This document shows, piece after piece, positions 17,385-26,897 of a stretch of 64,000 bases of DNA; positions within the stretch are counted from its first letter, which is position 1; every line of letters starts with the position of its first letter. A model generated the notes under the pieces. That model was not told the DNA's origin, did no database searches, and was given only the letters and a program-made list of their open reading frames with translations. The stretch comes from Barthelona sp. PCE (taxonomy: Eukaryota > Metamonada: BaSk clade). The translations under genes and the position numbers were made by a program. The stretch covers positions 558,001-622,000 of the forward strand of contig JAUFOR010000002.1 of assembly GCA_040285745.1 (NCBI GenBank), in the 5' to 3' direction.

Positions 17385-19466
17385 ATGTCCATAGAAACAT
17401 CTTCCCTGCCAAGGGTAACTGTGATAGACCAAGCCAGAAACCAGCTGCTGAACTCTAACATGTTGAATCCAAAAAGTGAAGCTGAAAGAACGAACGAAGA
17501 AGCAAAATCCGAAATTGATGTTCCTTCGGTGCAGAAAGTAGCCGTACCCAAGCCAAAATCGAAAAAAAAGCGTGGCGCACAATACCACAAACCCAGTATT
17601 TGCCCTAATCATCGCCCTGCATCATTAATATTTACCACCGACGTTCCATCTGAATATCCAAACGGATTCAAACCCCCAAGTCCACCTAAATTCTTCTACA
17701 ATTTGAGCTCACATAATATTAATTGTATCAAAAACGCTATGCGTAAAGCAGGTGCTAGACGTACTCACTCTGATGATTACAACTTCTTATGGGCCAAAAC
17801 GCAACCCAATTCTTTGTACAAACTTCTAAACAGATTTCAACGTATCAATCACTTTCCTTCAATGTTTGAGCTTGGTAGAAAGGATCGTATGTATAAGAAC
17901 ATAAGCAAGCAACAGAGAATTTTTCCTCATGACTATGATTTCGTCCCAAAAACTTTTGTATTACCCAGTGAAGAACGTTTTTTAAGATCTTATGCCATTG
18001 ATAATCCTGGAAAATGTTTCATCTACAAACCTGCAGCAAGCGCATGTGGACGTAATATTCGTGTTGTGAAGAACATTATCAACAAGATGCCTTCTAAAGG
18101 TGTTGTTAGTGAATATATTTCCAACCCTAAACTGATAAATGGATACAAATTTGATCTTAGAATATACGTAGTCATGACCTCTGTGCTTCCCCTGCGAGTG
18201 TATATCTTTGAGAATGGTCTGGTACGTTTTGCAACCAAAAAATATTCAAAAGCCAAATTAAACTCAAGATATGCTCATTTGACAAATTTTAGCATCAATA
18301 AGAAGAATTCAAGCTTCGTTAGCAATGATGATGGAGATATGATGTCTCAAGAGGGTTCAAAGTGGTCCCTACGTGCACTTCGTAAATATTGGGAGGATCA
18401 CGGTTGGGATTTCAATATTCTTTGGGAGGATATCAAAGCTGTGATAATCAAAACTCTCATCAGTGTACAATCTTCTGTGGCGAATGCAACACGTATGGTG
18501 TCACAAAATACCAATATGTGTTTTGATTTATTAGGATTTGACGTTCTCATTGATCGTAACAACAAACCTTGGCTCATTGAGGTTAATACCATGCCTTCAC
18601 TCAGTAGTAGCAGTAAGCTTGATAAGCTCATTAAAACAAAACTGATTACAGATATGTATAACTTACTATGGCTCGTTCCTTACAGCAGAAAGGCTCTGCA
18701 GCGCGAGCATGAAGATATTCAACACATGCGTATTTTGGGAACAAGCCCTCCCCCAGAAAGTAACTCCATTCTAGAGAAGAGAATGAAGCCTCAAATGCTT
18801 AACAAAACGGAAAAACAACTTATTCTTGAACTTGAGGATGAGTGGAATAATCTAGGAGGGTTTGAAGTCTTATTTCCGCATCCGGACACATACCATCTTT
18901 TTACTCGGTTTTTTGAAACTCATTCACATTTTAATGAGTTAATTTGGAAATGGGTGGATGCAAGGAGTAAGTATAATGATATACCTAATACTTTGGAAAG
19001 TATTCTGTATCGTCCTGTTTCTTCAGCAAGTACCCGCTCATTGTCTAGATGTTCATCTCGTTCTTCATCACGTTTGGGATCACGTGAGTCGTTAGATAAG
19101 GTAAAAAAGAAGCCCAGACCTAGAACAAGTCAACCTGGTATACCCAGACGTAACCGCACCACAAAGGTATCAATGAATCTTCGATCACAATCAAGCTTAG
19201 GAAACCGCACTCGTTCCCGTATCCATGATTCTATCGACTCATCGGAGAATGAAGATGTTGAGATGAACAAATCAATAATCTCAAAAACAAATAATATTCA
19301 GTCAACAGAAGATCTATTGGTTTCATTAACAACAAATATAAGACGTAAGCCACCTAAGAGATTGGTGTCAAATGTTATTACAAGTCCTCGAAAAACGCGT
19401 AGACTTTCACAACAAAGATCCACAAATCGAAATGCTGATATTTTTATTAGAAGCCGTGGTTTTTAG
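17385..19466 (+). CDS. tubulin-tyrosine-ligase-like protein (TTLL4/5-type, probable polyglutamylase)
   Basis: 693 residues from ATG 17385. An ATG at 17319 is in frame, but the intervening codons are a T-rich leader (…FFLFFPFHWFYPF), so I prefer 17385. The TTL domain covers roughly the first 60% of the protein. Visible elements are FELGRKDRMYKNI, the ATP-grasp lysine strand CFIYKPAASACGRNIRVV, KFDLRIYVVMTSVLPLRVYI, YAHLTNFSINK, the DLLGFDVLIDRNNKPWLIEV metal/ATP site and NTMPSLSSSSKLD. The combination resembles TTLL4/TTLL5 polyglutamylases, which add glutamate side chains to axonemal and centriolar tubulin. The C-terminal third is Ser/Arg-rich and low in complexity (ASTRSLSRCSSRSSSRLGS), a plausible microtubule-binding basic tail. 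Its TAG stop interlocks with the TAA stop of the convergent kinase gene. Confidence 0.88.
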   Translation: MSIETSSLPRVTVIDQARNQLLNSNMLNPKSEAERTNEEAKSEIDVPSVQKVAVPKPKSKKKRGAQYHKPSICPNHRPASLIFTTDVPSEYPNGFKPPSPPKFFYNLSSHNINCIKNAMRKAGARRTHSDDYNFLWAKTQPNSLYKLLNRFQRINHFPSMFELGRKDRMYKNISKQQRIFPHDYDFVPKTFVLPSEERFLRSYAIDNPGKCFIYKPAASACGRNIRVVKNIINKMPSKGVVSEYISNPKLINGYKFDLRIYVVMTSVLPLRVYIFENGLVRFATKKYSKAKLNSRYAHLTNFSINKKNSSFVSNDDGDMMSQEGSKWSLRALRKYWEDHGWDFNILWEDIKAVIIKTLISVQSSVANATRMVSQNTNMCFDLLGFDVLIDRNNKPWLIEVNTMPSLSSSSKLDKLIKTKLITDMYNLLWLVPYSRKALQREHEDIQHMRILGTSPPPESNSILEKRMKPQMLNKTEKQLILELEDEWNNLGGFEVLFPHPDTYHLFTRFFETHSHFNELIWKWVDARSKYNDIPNTLESILYRPVSSASTRSLSRCSSRSSSRLGSRESLDKVKKKPRPRTSQPGIPRRNRTTKVSMNLRSQSSLGNRTRSRIHDSIDSSENEDVEMNKSIISKTNNIQSTEDLLVSLTTNIRRKPPKRLVSNVITSPRKTRRLSQQRSTNRNADIFIRSRGF

Positions 19467-22400
19467 TCTGTTTTGTTCAAATTTTTAAACGCACAGATTG
19501 CAAATAGATCACTGGAAATATAACCAACTTCAATCTTACATTCTGCACAACTTAGTATATGGCCATCAGATGTAGGTACATCCATTAAACTGGGTACCAC
19601 ATTGAGAACATCTTCTTTTGAGTCCATCATATACCATTCTCTTAAACTGGCATATCGACACCTGTCCAAACATGGAATAATAAAATCTATCTCAGGTGTG
19701 TATGATTGCGGTTCCTCATCCTCTACTATTGTTGCATAACTGACGGTATGACTCAACGTTGTCTTACTTCTTGTGTGACTTGTATTGGTTGCTGTGTTTG
19801 TAGTTGAATCATATCTTCGATTACGGTGATGCTTCGTACAACAGCATGCTATTACTGATGATGTGAGCTTTGTAGTGTGTCCACAAAGGCAAACTAGTGG
19901 CTTTGGTACAATGCGCTTCCTCACAACCTTAACTACATGCTGAAAACTTGACAATGGTGAGAGTGCCGGACATACTTGTCGAAGTCGACATAGCATTTCA
20001 TATACATCACCTTCATTACCTTTAGTATAGTACAAAAGGCGAAGAATGGAAATGGTTGTACTAACATCATTGTCTTCTATAGTAATCCAAATTGTTTTAT
20101 CAACAATCTTTGCTGCCTTCACCAATCGAGTAATACGTTTCAAATGTTTCAGTTTCGAATACTGAGATAGCTCAACTGCATGTAAAACATTGTGTTCAAA
20201 CAACTGAATAGAAGATGGCTGCGATGTACTGAGTATGAACGTCTGCTGAAAAGGTACAGGACCCCACTCCAACATCTCAGGTAGATTGTCAACAATAGCC
20301 ACTGGTGTTGCATTGATACATGGATCTTCCTTGGTGAACACAATACGCTCGTATGTTGTTCGTGTTCTCAAAATGGACTCGAGAGTAATCTCAACTCTTA
20401 AAGCAACATCACGCATTATTGGTCTCTTGAGCGGATTAACGTTCAGGATGAAGTCCAACAGTCCGAGAATTGGTGGCGGTAATGTTGCTCGTTGCTCGTC
20501 GCTGAGAATAGTTGAGTCTTTCTGAACACACGAATACATATGACTGACATCGTTGGGATCAAACAAAAAATTACCTGTAAAGAGTTCATAAAGTAGTAAA
20601 CCAATGGACCATACGTCTGCTGCAAGAGGTGATGGTCTATGAAGTCGATCGAATGTTTCAGCACGTTGTTCGGAGAAAATACTGTTGCTGAACAACATTT
20701 CCGGAGATCTGATCACCTCTGTACCTCGGTTTCGCTTAAAAAATTCATCATCATCGATCGCACTAACTGGCAATGCCTCACCAAAGTCTCCAATTGCCAT
20801 TGTAAAACACAGATCATCCACTTTTGCGTTAAATAAATCCTCGTCACTTACCGAAGCAGGTGCTGAAATTAATATATTATCAAGTTTAAGGTCAAAATGT
20901 ACCAAACCGCGCTCGGCAATTGTACAACATTGCATGACAATATGGTAAAAAATGCGAAGCAACAAAAGAAAGCTGGGATTCTCCGCACGTTGACGCCAAT
21001 GATGTAATGACGTTCTATATTGTTCAATAACGATACATATACGTTCCTGGTGGATACCAAAATCATACAAGTGTGTGCATGGTATATCAGCCCGTTCATC
21101 TCTTCCATAATGCTTGTATTGGTCCATAGCCTTTAATAAACCAACAATTTCACCGAAAGCACGAGCGAAAACTGCTGACCCGCCAAAGATAGACTGGTTC
21201 GACAACTTTACGCACACATTACGAGTTGATCCAGCAGCATTCGGACAAGAAAAGACAGCACCATATCCACCTTCGCCTATCTTGATCAAATCATCACTAA
21301 TAGGAAACGTCAGCATTGCAGGACACACCAACCTCAGCAAAACAATTGCACCAATATTGCGCTGTGAAATAAACTCACCACATAAACGAGAAACGATATT
21401 CGAGTGTTGTGGATCTTGGAAGTGTTGTACTAAAACTGATACAATGTCGCACTGTAAGCGAGCTTCGTTGATTTCCTCAACGAAATTGCTTTCTAATGTT
21501 CCATGACTGGTAATAAGAACACGAAATATGATCTTTAAGATTGCAAAATAAATACTAGTATGCTGACAGATACCTGAGCAAGTACAAGTGCAAACTTTTG
21601 AAGGATTAAAGCTGGATTTTGACATTGGAGGAGTCTCACTTGATGAAAGAACATTTAAAGACTGAGACTGAAGCTTACTTTTCTTCTTAACAAAAGAATC
21701 ATCCTTCTTAATATTCATAAACATTGAATTAGACATGAATGATCCCTCTGCCAATGTGATCGAAGGTATGAATGCAGGATTGACTATCGGCTCAGGCGGG
21801 AGCAATCCATCATCTGAGTCACTGCTCAATTCAAAATCACTTTCTTCCTCTTCAGAATAAGTGAAAGTACTCTGTAAATTTGATGTATTAACCGGTGCTA
21901 AAATAGATGCAAATGCGTCAAGAATATTAAACTGCATAAAAAATGGAATTACATCCTTTCTACAACTGTCTAAAAGCGAAATAACTAAATGCGATAATGC
22001 AAGAAGGTTATGAGTTACCTTTGACATGGGTCTAAAACACCACTCCTCCAATACTGAGATATAAAGTTGTAACTGACTGGGAATTGCCTTCAGTGCAAGA
22101 TCGTCCTTCAAAAGTGGAGGAACAGAAAGAAAAGCGAGGTTTTGAAAGGATGCTAGATCTTTAAGGAATGAATAGTCCATCACAGTGAAATTATCACTCG
22201 AAATATAAGTTCTAAACCCAAAAGATAATCTGCGTACTGTTTGAGATCGCTTACCAGAAAAGAAAGCGCGCTGAAGAAGTTTCAAAACCATATCATTCAA
22301 CCAATTCCTTGAATAAACATTAAAAATCATGTTACTGAACGATAAAGCACTATCACGGTGAATCACATACGTTGGTGAATGTAATGATCTGAAAATAAGA

Positions 22401-23317
22401 TTGCAACCACTGTTTAAAAGTCGAACAATCGCTGAGGTACCCCTATGTTGAGGATTGAAATCTTTCAAACGAGAAATAATACATTTCTCCCAGTCATCTA
22501 CGGATGCTCCTGTTGATGAGTTTGATAAAAATGAAACTATATTCGTTAACAGAGTACTATCTCTAATATTATTTAAAAAAATGGTAATAATATCACAAAA
22601 GATGTCAAAAACTGTGTTACAGCTTCGTTCACATGTCACAATAGCGCTCTTTATATCAAGCAGCAAAGGAAAAATTAATCTACACGCCAACGGTAACACT
22701 TGACTCTTGCTAGCTGCACTTAAAAAGTCAACAAGAAACCGTAGGTATGGCTCACAGCTCTTGATAAATGAGTCTGTGTTGGTTAGATCAAGTAAATGAC
22801 GTGAAATCTTTGATATTATTTTGAACTGAATGTGCAATTGCTTACATGTAACTTTAAACAATGTATTCACTGCAATACTTCTCGCACGTCTTTCAAACTC
22901 ACCCTTTTGTTTGTAAATACGTAAACATAAATAAAAAATTGAATGATAAAGACTACGAGTCAGAATAGGATTTAATCGACTTGAAGTCTCCCATAACAAC
23001 TCAAGTTGAAGTATTAGAGTATTTGAATCGATTTTAGCACTTGGTACTGTTGATGGTGAATCGAAAAACCCTTCATCAAAAAGATTTAAAAGTTCCATTG
23101 CAAGGAAACGTTTTGCTGTACCAATTCCCGCAAGAGATGCAATGATTTGAAGCTCGTTATCGGTGTCCCTATTCTTCTCAAGCAGCTCTCTTCTTGACGA
23201 ACGACTTCTGAGCGTTGACATTGGGCTGGTCATATTCGTAAGCTCTAAACTGAGTGTCGGAATCACAGATCCGCTGAAGCGTCCGGAGCCCGGAGCCTTG
23301 GGAATCGCTGGGAGCAT
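19463..23317 (-). CDS. large Ser/Thr protein kinase with N-terminal helical-repeat region
   Basis: 1284 residues. Residues about 50-660 are helix-rich and leucine-rich with no catalytic motifs, probably an ARM/HEAT-type solenoid, interrupted by an acidic Ser-rich linker (YSEEEESDFELSSDSDDG). The kinase domain runs from about 670 to 990. It has a Gly loop IGEGGYGAVF, a lysine strand NVCVKLSN, a catalytic loop VHFDLKLDNIL, a metal site IGDFGEA, an activation segment ending GTEVIRSPEM, and subdomain IX ADVWSIGLLLYEL. All catalytic residues are present. The arginine of HRD is phenylalanine, so this is a non-RD kinase. A Cys/His-rich segment (LVCLCGHTTKL, then CCCTKHH) and a last CAECKIE segment suggest metal binding near the C-terminus. 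ARM-plus-kinase architecture recalls NEK10, but I cannot assign the subfamily. Confidence 0.85.
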   Translation of the reverse strand: MLPAIPKAPGSGRFSGSVIPTLSLELTNMTSPMSTLRSRSSRRELLEKNRDTDNELQIIASLAGIGTAKRFLAMELLNLFDEGFFDSPSTVPSAKIDSNTLILQLELLWETSSRLNPILTRSLYHSIFYLCLRIYKQKGEFERRARSIAVNTLFKVTCKQLHIQFKIISKISRHLLDLTNTDSFIKSCEPYLRFLVDFLSAASKSQVLPLACRLIFPLLLDIKSAIVTCERSCNTVFDIFCDIITIFLNNIRDSTLLTNIVSFLSNSSTGASVDDWEKCIISRLKDFNPQHRGTSAIVRLLNSGCNLIFRSLHSPTYVIHRDSALSFSNMIFNVYSRNWLNDMVLKLLQRAFFSGKRSQTVRRLSFGFRTYISSDNFTVMDYSFLKDLASFQNLAFLSVPPLLKDDLALKAIPSQLQLYISVLEEWCFRPMSKVTHNLLALSHLVISLLDSCRKDVIPFFMQFNILDAFASILAPVNTSNLQSTFTYSEEEESDFELSSDSDDGLLPPEPIVNPAFIPSITLAEGSFMSNSMFMNIKKDDSFVKKKSKLQSQSLNVLSSSETPPMSKSSFNPSKVCTCTCSGICQHTSIYFAILKIIFRVLITSHGTLESNFVEEINEARLQCDIVSVLVQHFQDPQHSNIVSRLCGEFISQRNIGAIVLLRLVCPAMLTFPISDDLIKIGEGGYGAVFSCPNAAGSTRNVCVKLSNQSIFGGSAVFARAFGEIVGLLKAMDQYKHYGRDERADIPCTHLYDFGIHQERICIVIEQYRTSLHHWRQRAENPSFLLLLRIFYHIVMQCCTIAERGLVHFDLKLDNILISAPASVSDEDLFNAKVDDLCFTMAIGDFGEALPVSAIDDDEFFKRNRGTEVIRSPEMLFSNSIFSEQRAETFDRLHRPSPLAADVWSIGLLLYELFTGNFLFDPNDVSHMYSCVQKDSTILSDEQRATLPPPILGLLDFILNVNPLKRPIMRDVALRVEITLESILRTRTTYERIVFTKEDPCINATPVAIVDNLPEMLEWGPVPFQQTFILSTSQPSSIQLFEHNVLHAVELSQYSKLKHLKRITRLVKAAKIVDKTIWITIEDNDVSTTISILRLLYYTKGNEGDVYEMLCRLRQVCPALSPLSSFQHVVKVVRKRIVPKPLVCLCGHTTKLTSSVIACCCTKHHRNRRYDSTTNTATNTSHTRSKTTLSHTVSYATIVEDEEPQSYTPEIDFIIPCLDRCRYASLREWYMMDSKEDVLNVVPSLMDVPTSDGHILSCAECKIEVGYISSDLFAICAFKNLNKTD

Positions 23318-23414
23318 ATGAACAAAACCCTAAAAACAACAAAGGTCTTGAAAAGTGGAAAAAAATGAATACGCAATTATTGACGTTTACATCTGGACAA
23401 ACACGCCTCTTGTT

Positions 23415-24839
23415 TTATTGAACCTCTTCTTTTGGAACAAAATGATGCCTAGGACCAAATGAAAAATTCTTCTCATTCAATCGTGTCAACTCAGAACGAA
23501 CACTACATACTTCATTTATGTTCTTGCTATGCAGCTTATCACCGCAAAAGTGACACACTAAATCTAAATCTTTTTGCTTCTCTTTCAAACTTTGAATTTC
23601 CATCCTACAACGTTCATTTTCTTCAATAGATGCATTCATCTCTCGCTTTACGTCATCTAATAGCCGTTCATAGTCATGTTTAACTTCATCTATTTGATTT
23701 TTATACTTCTTAATCATAATAACACTCTGTTCCTTCTCATCAAAAGAAGTTTCCCATTCTTTTAAAACATCTTTAACTTCTGCCATCGCTGGCTGTTCGA
23801 TTTCTGGGAGTTCTAACTTCAATATAGAATCTAATTGCTTATACAATGCTTCAAAATTTCGAATAAATTCGACAATACTTAAGTCATCGATTTTTACCTT
23901 TTGCAATAACTGATCTAATCTCTTTTGCAGTATAATCATGTTATTATCAATGCTCAGTGAGGTGAATCTGATTTGATTGTTGAGATTATCAATTATCCTC
24001 TCAACAATAATCTGATTTCCCAACTCAATATCATACTTCTTATCCAATATCTTCCTTTTAATGTTCTTTAGTTGATTAATGTTGTGAATAATAGATTGCT
24101 TCTTCTTTGGAAGTTCATTATGAATCAAAAAATCAATCTTGCTTCTGTACAATTTCTCTGCTTCTGTCAGAGTTAAAATACTGTGATTGTCATGCAGAGA
24201 TGTTCCAATGCATGATTCACATACAAATATCTGACAATCTTCACAAAAATGTGTCACAAATATATCTGAATGAATCATACAACGTATCCTATACAATTCA
24301 GCCATTTCTATTCCAAAAATCTTATGATTAGAGAACGATGGGATACTATGGATGGTACTTGAACAATCTACACACAATTTAAGCTGACAAGAGTCACAGT
24401 ATTGAACTGCTCTTGCTGATACCTTAGAACAACTTTCACATATATCAAAAGTCTCTGGTGTACCCTTCAAATCCACTAAAGGGGTTGTGTTTGGTGTGGG
24501 GGGAAGCTCTTCCTTTGGTGATTCAACTTCAGGAACTTCAACTGCCAATGATTCTTCTTCTTCACTAGAACGTCTGGATTTCTTACGTGAAGAACTTTCG
24601 CTTTTACGCGAACTTGATCCGGAACGTGAACTTGATCCAGAACGTGAACTGGAACTTGATGAAGAGCGAGAACTCTTCTTTCCTTTACGACTGGATGAAG
24701 ATGACTTCTTTGATCGGCTGGAGCTGCTGCTCTTCCTGCTCTTTGAACCCTCCTTGCTTGATGAATCCTCGTTGCTTGAAGAACGTTTCTTAGAACGTTT
24801 GCGCGATTCTGATTTCTCCCCTGATTTGCGTGAGGGCAT
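23415..24839 (-). CDS. double B-box zinc-finger coiled-coil protein with RS-rich N-terminus
   Basis: 474 residues. Residues 1-100 are almost only Ser, Arg, Lys and Glu (repeated SSSR, SGSSSRSG), an RS-like disordered segment. A B-box1-like finger follows at about 133-175 (CESC, CDSC, CVDC, then two His) and a B-box2 at about 185-225 (CMIH, CEDC, CESC, HDNH). Then comes a long coiled coil (about 240-430) and a last CxxC pair (CHFCGDKLH). This is the B-box/coiled-coil part of TRIM-like proteins without a RING finger, so E3 activity is not indicated. Such proteins often act as scaffolds on microtubules or RNA. The start is supported by CACCTTTTCACA directly upstream. Confidence 0.75.
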   Translation of the reverse strand: MPSRKSGEKSESRKRSKKRSSSNEDSSSKEGSKSRKSSSSSRSKKSSSSSRKGKKSSRSSSSSSSRSGSSSRSGSSSRKSESSSRKKSRRSSEEEESLAVEVPEVESPKEELPPTPNTTPLVDLKGTPETFDICESCSKVSARAVQYCDSCQLKLCVDCSSTIHSIPSFSNHKIFGIEMAELYRIRCMIHSDIFVTHFCEDCQIFVCESCIGTSLHDNHSILTLTEAEKLYRSKIDFLIHNELPKKKQSIIHNINQLKNIKRKILDKKYDIELGNQIIVERIIDNLNNQIRFTSLSIDNNMIILQKRLDQLLQKVKIDDLSIVEFIRNFEALYKQLDSILKLELPEIEQPAMAEVKDVLKEWETSFDEKEQSVIMIKKYKNQIDEVKHDYERLLDDVKREMNASIEENERCRMEIQSLKEKQKDLDLVCHFCGDKLHSKNINEVCSVRSELTRLNEKNFSFGPRHHFVPKEEVQ

Positions 24840-24840
24840 G

Positions 24841-24852
24841 TGTGAAAAGGTG
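24841..24852 (-). promoter_or_regulatory. pyrimidine-rich start-proximal motif CACCTTTTCACA
   Basis: Two bases upstream of the B-box gene's ATG. Near-identical copies precede other minus-strand genes here (23347-23358, 57583-57595, 61771-61785). It is a possible initiator element with a very short 5' leader. Confidence 0.35.
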
Positions 24853-24953
24853 AAAAATGCTGATAAAACTGTTCTTTAGAATACGAATGAGTTGAAAAAT
24901 CTGTTTTCGAGTTCTTTCCCTTTCTTTAACAATCATTTTGAGACCTATCCCGC

Positions 24954-25847
24954 ATGGATATCGATAAGGCTATCGAAACGGTACTTAAATGTGAGTGTCT
25001 ACCTCTTAATGAGTATAAACTGTTGCTGATGTATGTGAAGGAGATTTTCGCTCAGGAACCAAATATTCTTCATGTAACATCGCCGATTTCGGTGGTAGGT
25101 GACATCCATGGTCAATTTTTCGACTTATTGAAACTTTTTGAAGTTGGTGGTGAACTTCCTAACACAAAATACGTATTTCTTGGTGACTACGTCGACCGTG
25201 GGTACTATTCCATTCAGACCATAACATATTTACTGCTCTTAAAGGCAAAATACCCTTCAAGAATTACTCTCATCCGTGGTAATCACGAAAGTCGTGGAGT
25301 CACCTTCCTATATGGCTTCTACAAGGATATGGCCGATGAGTACGGAACTATTCAAGCCTGGCAGCTAACGATGGAAGTTTTCGATCATTTACCTGTGGGT
25401 GCATTGATAGATCAAACCAAGCTGTGTATTCACGGCGGTTTGTCCCCGGACGCCCCCACAATTGAAAGTTTACAGAACTGCTACAGAATTGATGAAATTC
25501 CAATTATAGGACCGTTAGCTGATGTTGCATGGTCTGATCCTGATGCTATATCAAGTGGATTCGCCAAGAGCGGAAGAGGTGCAGGTCACCTATTCGGTGA
25601 AAGTGAAGTCAATTGCTTTTGTCATGGAAACGATGTGGATATTATTATTAGAGCTCATCAAATGATGGATAAGGGCTTTAACTACCACTATGAATCGAAA
25701 AAATTGGTCACAGTATGGAGTGCTCCCAACTATTGTTATAGATATGGCAATGCAGCTTCAGTAATGGTTGTAGACAATCAAAACGTTCATTTCAAGGTGT
25801 TTACAGCTGTGCCTGCCAGTCAAAGAATGACTCCAGAAGCTAAATAG
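24954..25847 (+). CDS. PP2A/PP4/PP6-family Ser/Thr protein phosphatase catalytic subunit
   Basis: 297 residues covering the whole PPP catalytic domain. The signatures are GDIHGQFFDLLKLF, FLGDYVDRGYYS, LIRGNHESRGVTFLYGFY, CIHGGLSPDAPT, WSDPDA, RGAGHLFGE, IIRAHQMMDKG and TVWSAPNYCYRYGNAAS. All metal ligands and the catalytic histidine are present. The CYRYGN and FTAVPASQR segments place it with PP2A, PP4 and PP6; the last resembles PP6's AVPDSER. It ends TPEAK and lacks the C-terminal (D)YFL tail that carries the methylated leucine in these families, so regulation by carboxymethylation or classical PP2A holoenzyme assembly is doubtful. Confidence 0.92.
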   Translation: MDIDKAIETVLKCECLPLNEYKLLLMYVKEIFAQEPNILHVTSPISVVGDIHGQFFDLLKLFEVGGELPNTKYVFLGDYVDRGYYSIQTITYLLLLKAKYPSRITLIRGNHESRGVTFLYGFYKDMADEYGTIQAWQLTMEVFDHLPVGALIDQTKLCIHGGLSPDAPTIESLQNCYRIDEIPIIGPLADVAWSDPDAISSGFAKSGRGAGHLFGESEVNCFCHGNDVDIIIRAHQMMDKGFNYHYESKKLVTVWSAPNYCYRYGNAASVMVVDNQNVHFKVFTAVPASQRMTPEAK

Positions 25848-25928
25848 TGTTTAATGAATAAAACAAGGATGTTATGTTAAATTTGAGGAAATTGTAACTT
25901 GCTACTTGATGTTATTTCACTTCTTTCA

Positions 25929-26897
25929 ATGGATATAGTTGGTAAACATCTTCATCACCCAGTTTTTTGGGCTTTAAAAGCTGGTATTGGCGCTGTATTA
26001 GCACTTTGGTTTGACCTTGTTTTGAGTAATCCAGATCACATTTCCAGTGTGTTTATATGTTGCCTTGCAACAAGTCCTCTTATATCTGTGGGCATTTCTC
26101 GATCAAGAACAATCATGATTGGTGCTTTCATTGGTGCCTTTTTTACAGCTCCATTTTTGTGGTATTCTGTGAATCACTTCATCGTCATTCCCATTGCTGT
26201 TTTGTTAGTTGTTTATATTGGAGCTAGATTCATTCAATACATCGACTATGGAGCGATAGCATTCTCGCCCATTTTCCTTTACTATGTCCAGTTCGATAAC
26301 CCACTAAATACACTCCGTATCCGTGTATTGGCCCCTGCTATTGGTTGTTTTTCAAGTCTTCTGGTCACTTTCTTTGTTTCGTTTTTCGTTGCAGAAGATA
26401 TGTACAAGAAGCGGTTCACAAGCATGCTAAACGGCATTGTCGATGACATCGTGAAGCATGTTGAGACCAAAAAAGCACTGTCACATGTCACCCTTCACAT
26501 TCATCACACATCAATCAACCACTTAGTTAACGAACTTATTCTAGGTTATAAGGAAGGTAAAGTACGGAAGCGTATTTTCAGACATGATCTTGATGGTGTA
26601 GCCACCCGTTTGCTCGAATATTGTTATGCTTTGAGTCATTTTCTAAATGTTATTGGACGGGAAGATTTGAGTATTATTGATGATGAACTTCAGAAAAGCA
26701 TTTTAGATATTCTTGAAATGAAAAAAGCACCTGATTCAAACTTTAAGAGTCAGTGGGAATACGTGATACACGATAGTTTATTAATTGTTTATGACAGTTT
26801 AATCACTTGCAACGATAAGTATACCGAAGATAATCCATACAGAACAAAACTACATACCGTAATGGACCACGTTCATGTTGTTGAAAACCTAGTTTGA
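25929..26897 (+). CDS. membrane protein, aromatic acid exporter (ArAE/FUSC)-like
   Basis: 322 residues from ATG 25929; the frame extends upstream only to a TTG. The N-terminal 170 residues form about six hydrophobic helices in three hairpins (ALKAGIGAVLALWFDLVLS, FICCLATSPLISVGIS, TIMIGAFIGAFFTAPFLWYS, FIVIPIAVLLVVYIGARFI, and so on), each starting with a short amphipathic segment. About 150 soluble, helical residues follow. This is the architecture of FUSC/ArAE-type transporters, which in bacteria export aromatic acids and in plants (ALMT) conduct anions. The substrate here is unknown. The family is much better known in bacteria, so transfer is possible. Its TGA stop overlaps the convergent cullin gene by 9 bp. 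Confidence 0.5.
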   Translation: MDIVGKHLHHPVFWALKAGIGAVLALWFDLVLSNPDHISSVFICCLATSPLISVGISRSRTIMIGAFIGAFFTAPFLWYSVNHFIVIPIAVLLVVYIGARFIQYIDYGAIAFSPIFLYYVQFDNPLNTLRIRVLAPAIGCFSSLLVTFFVSFFVAEDMYKKRFTSMLNGIVDDIVKHVETKKALSHVTLHIHHTSINHLVNELILGYKEGKVRKRIFRHDLDGVATRLLEYCYALSHFLNVIGREDLSIIDDELQKSILDILEMKKAPDSNFKSQWEYVIHDSLLIVYDSLITCNDKYTEDNPYRTKLHTVMDHVHVVENLV

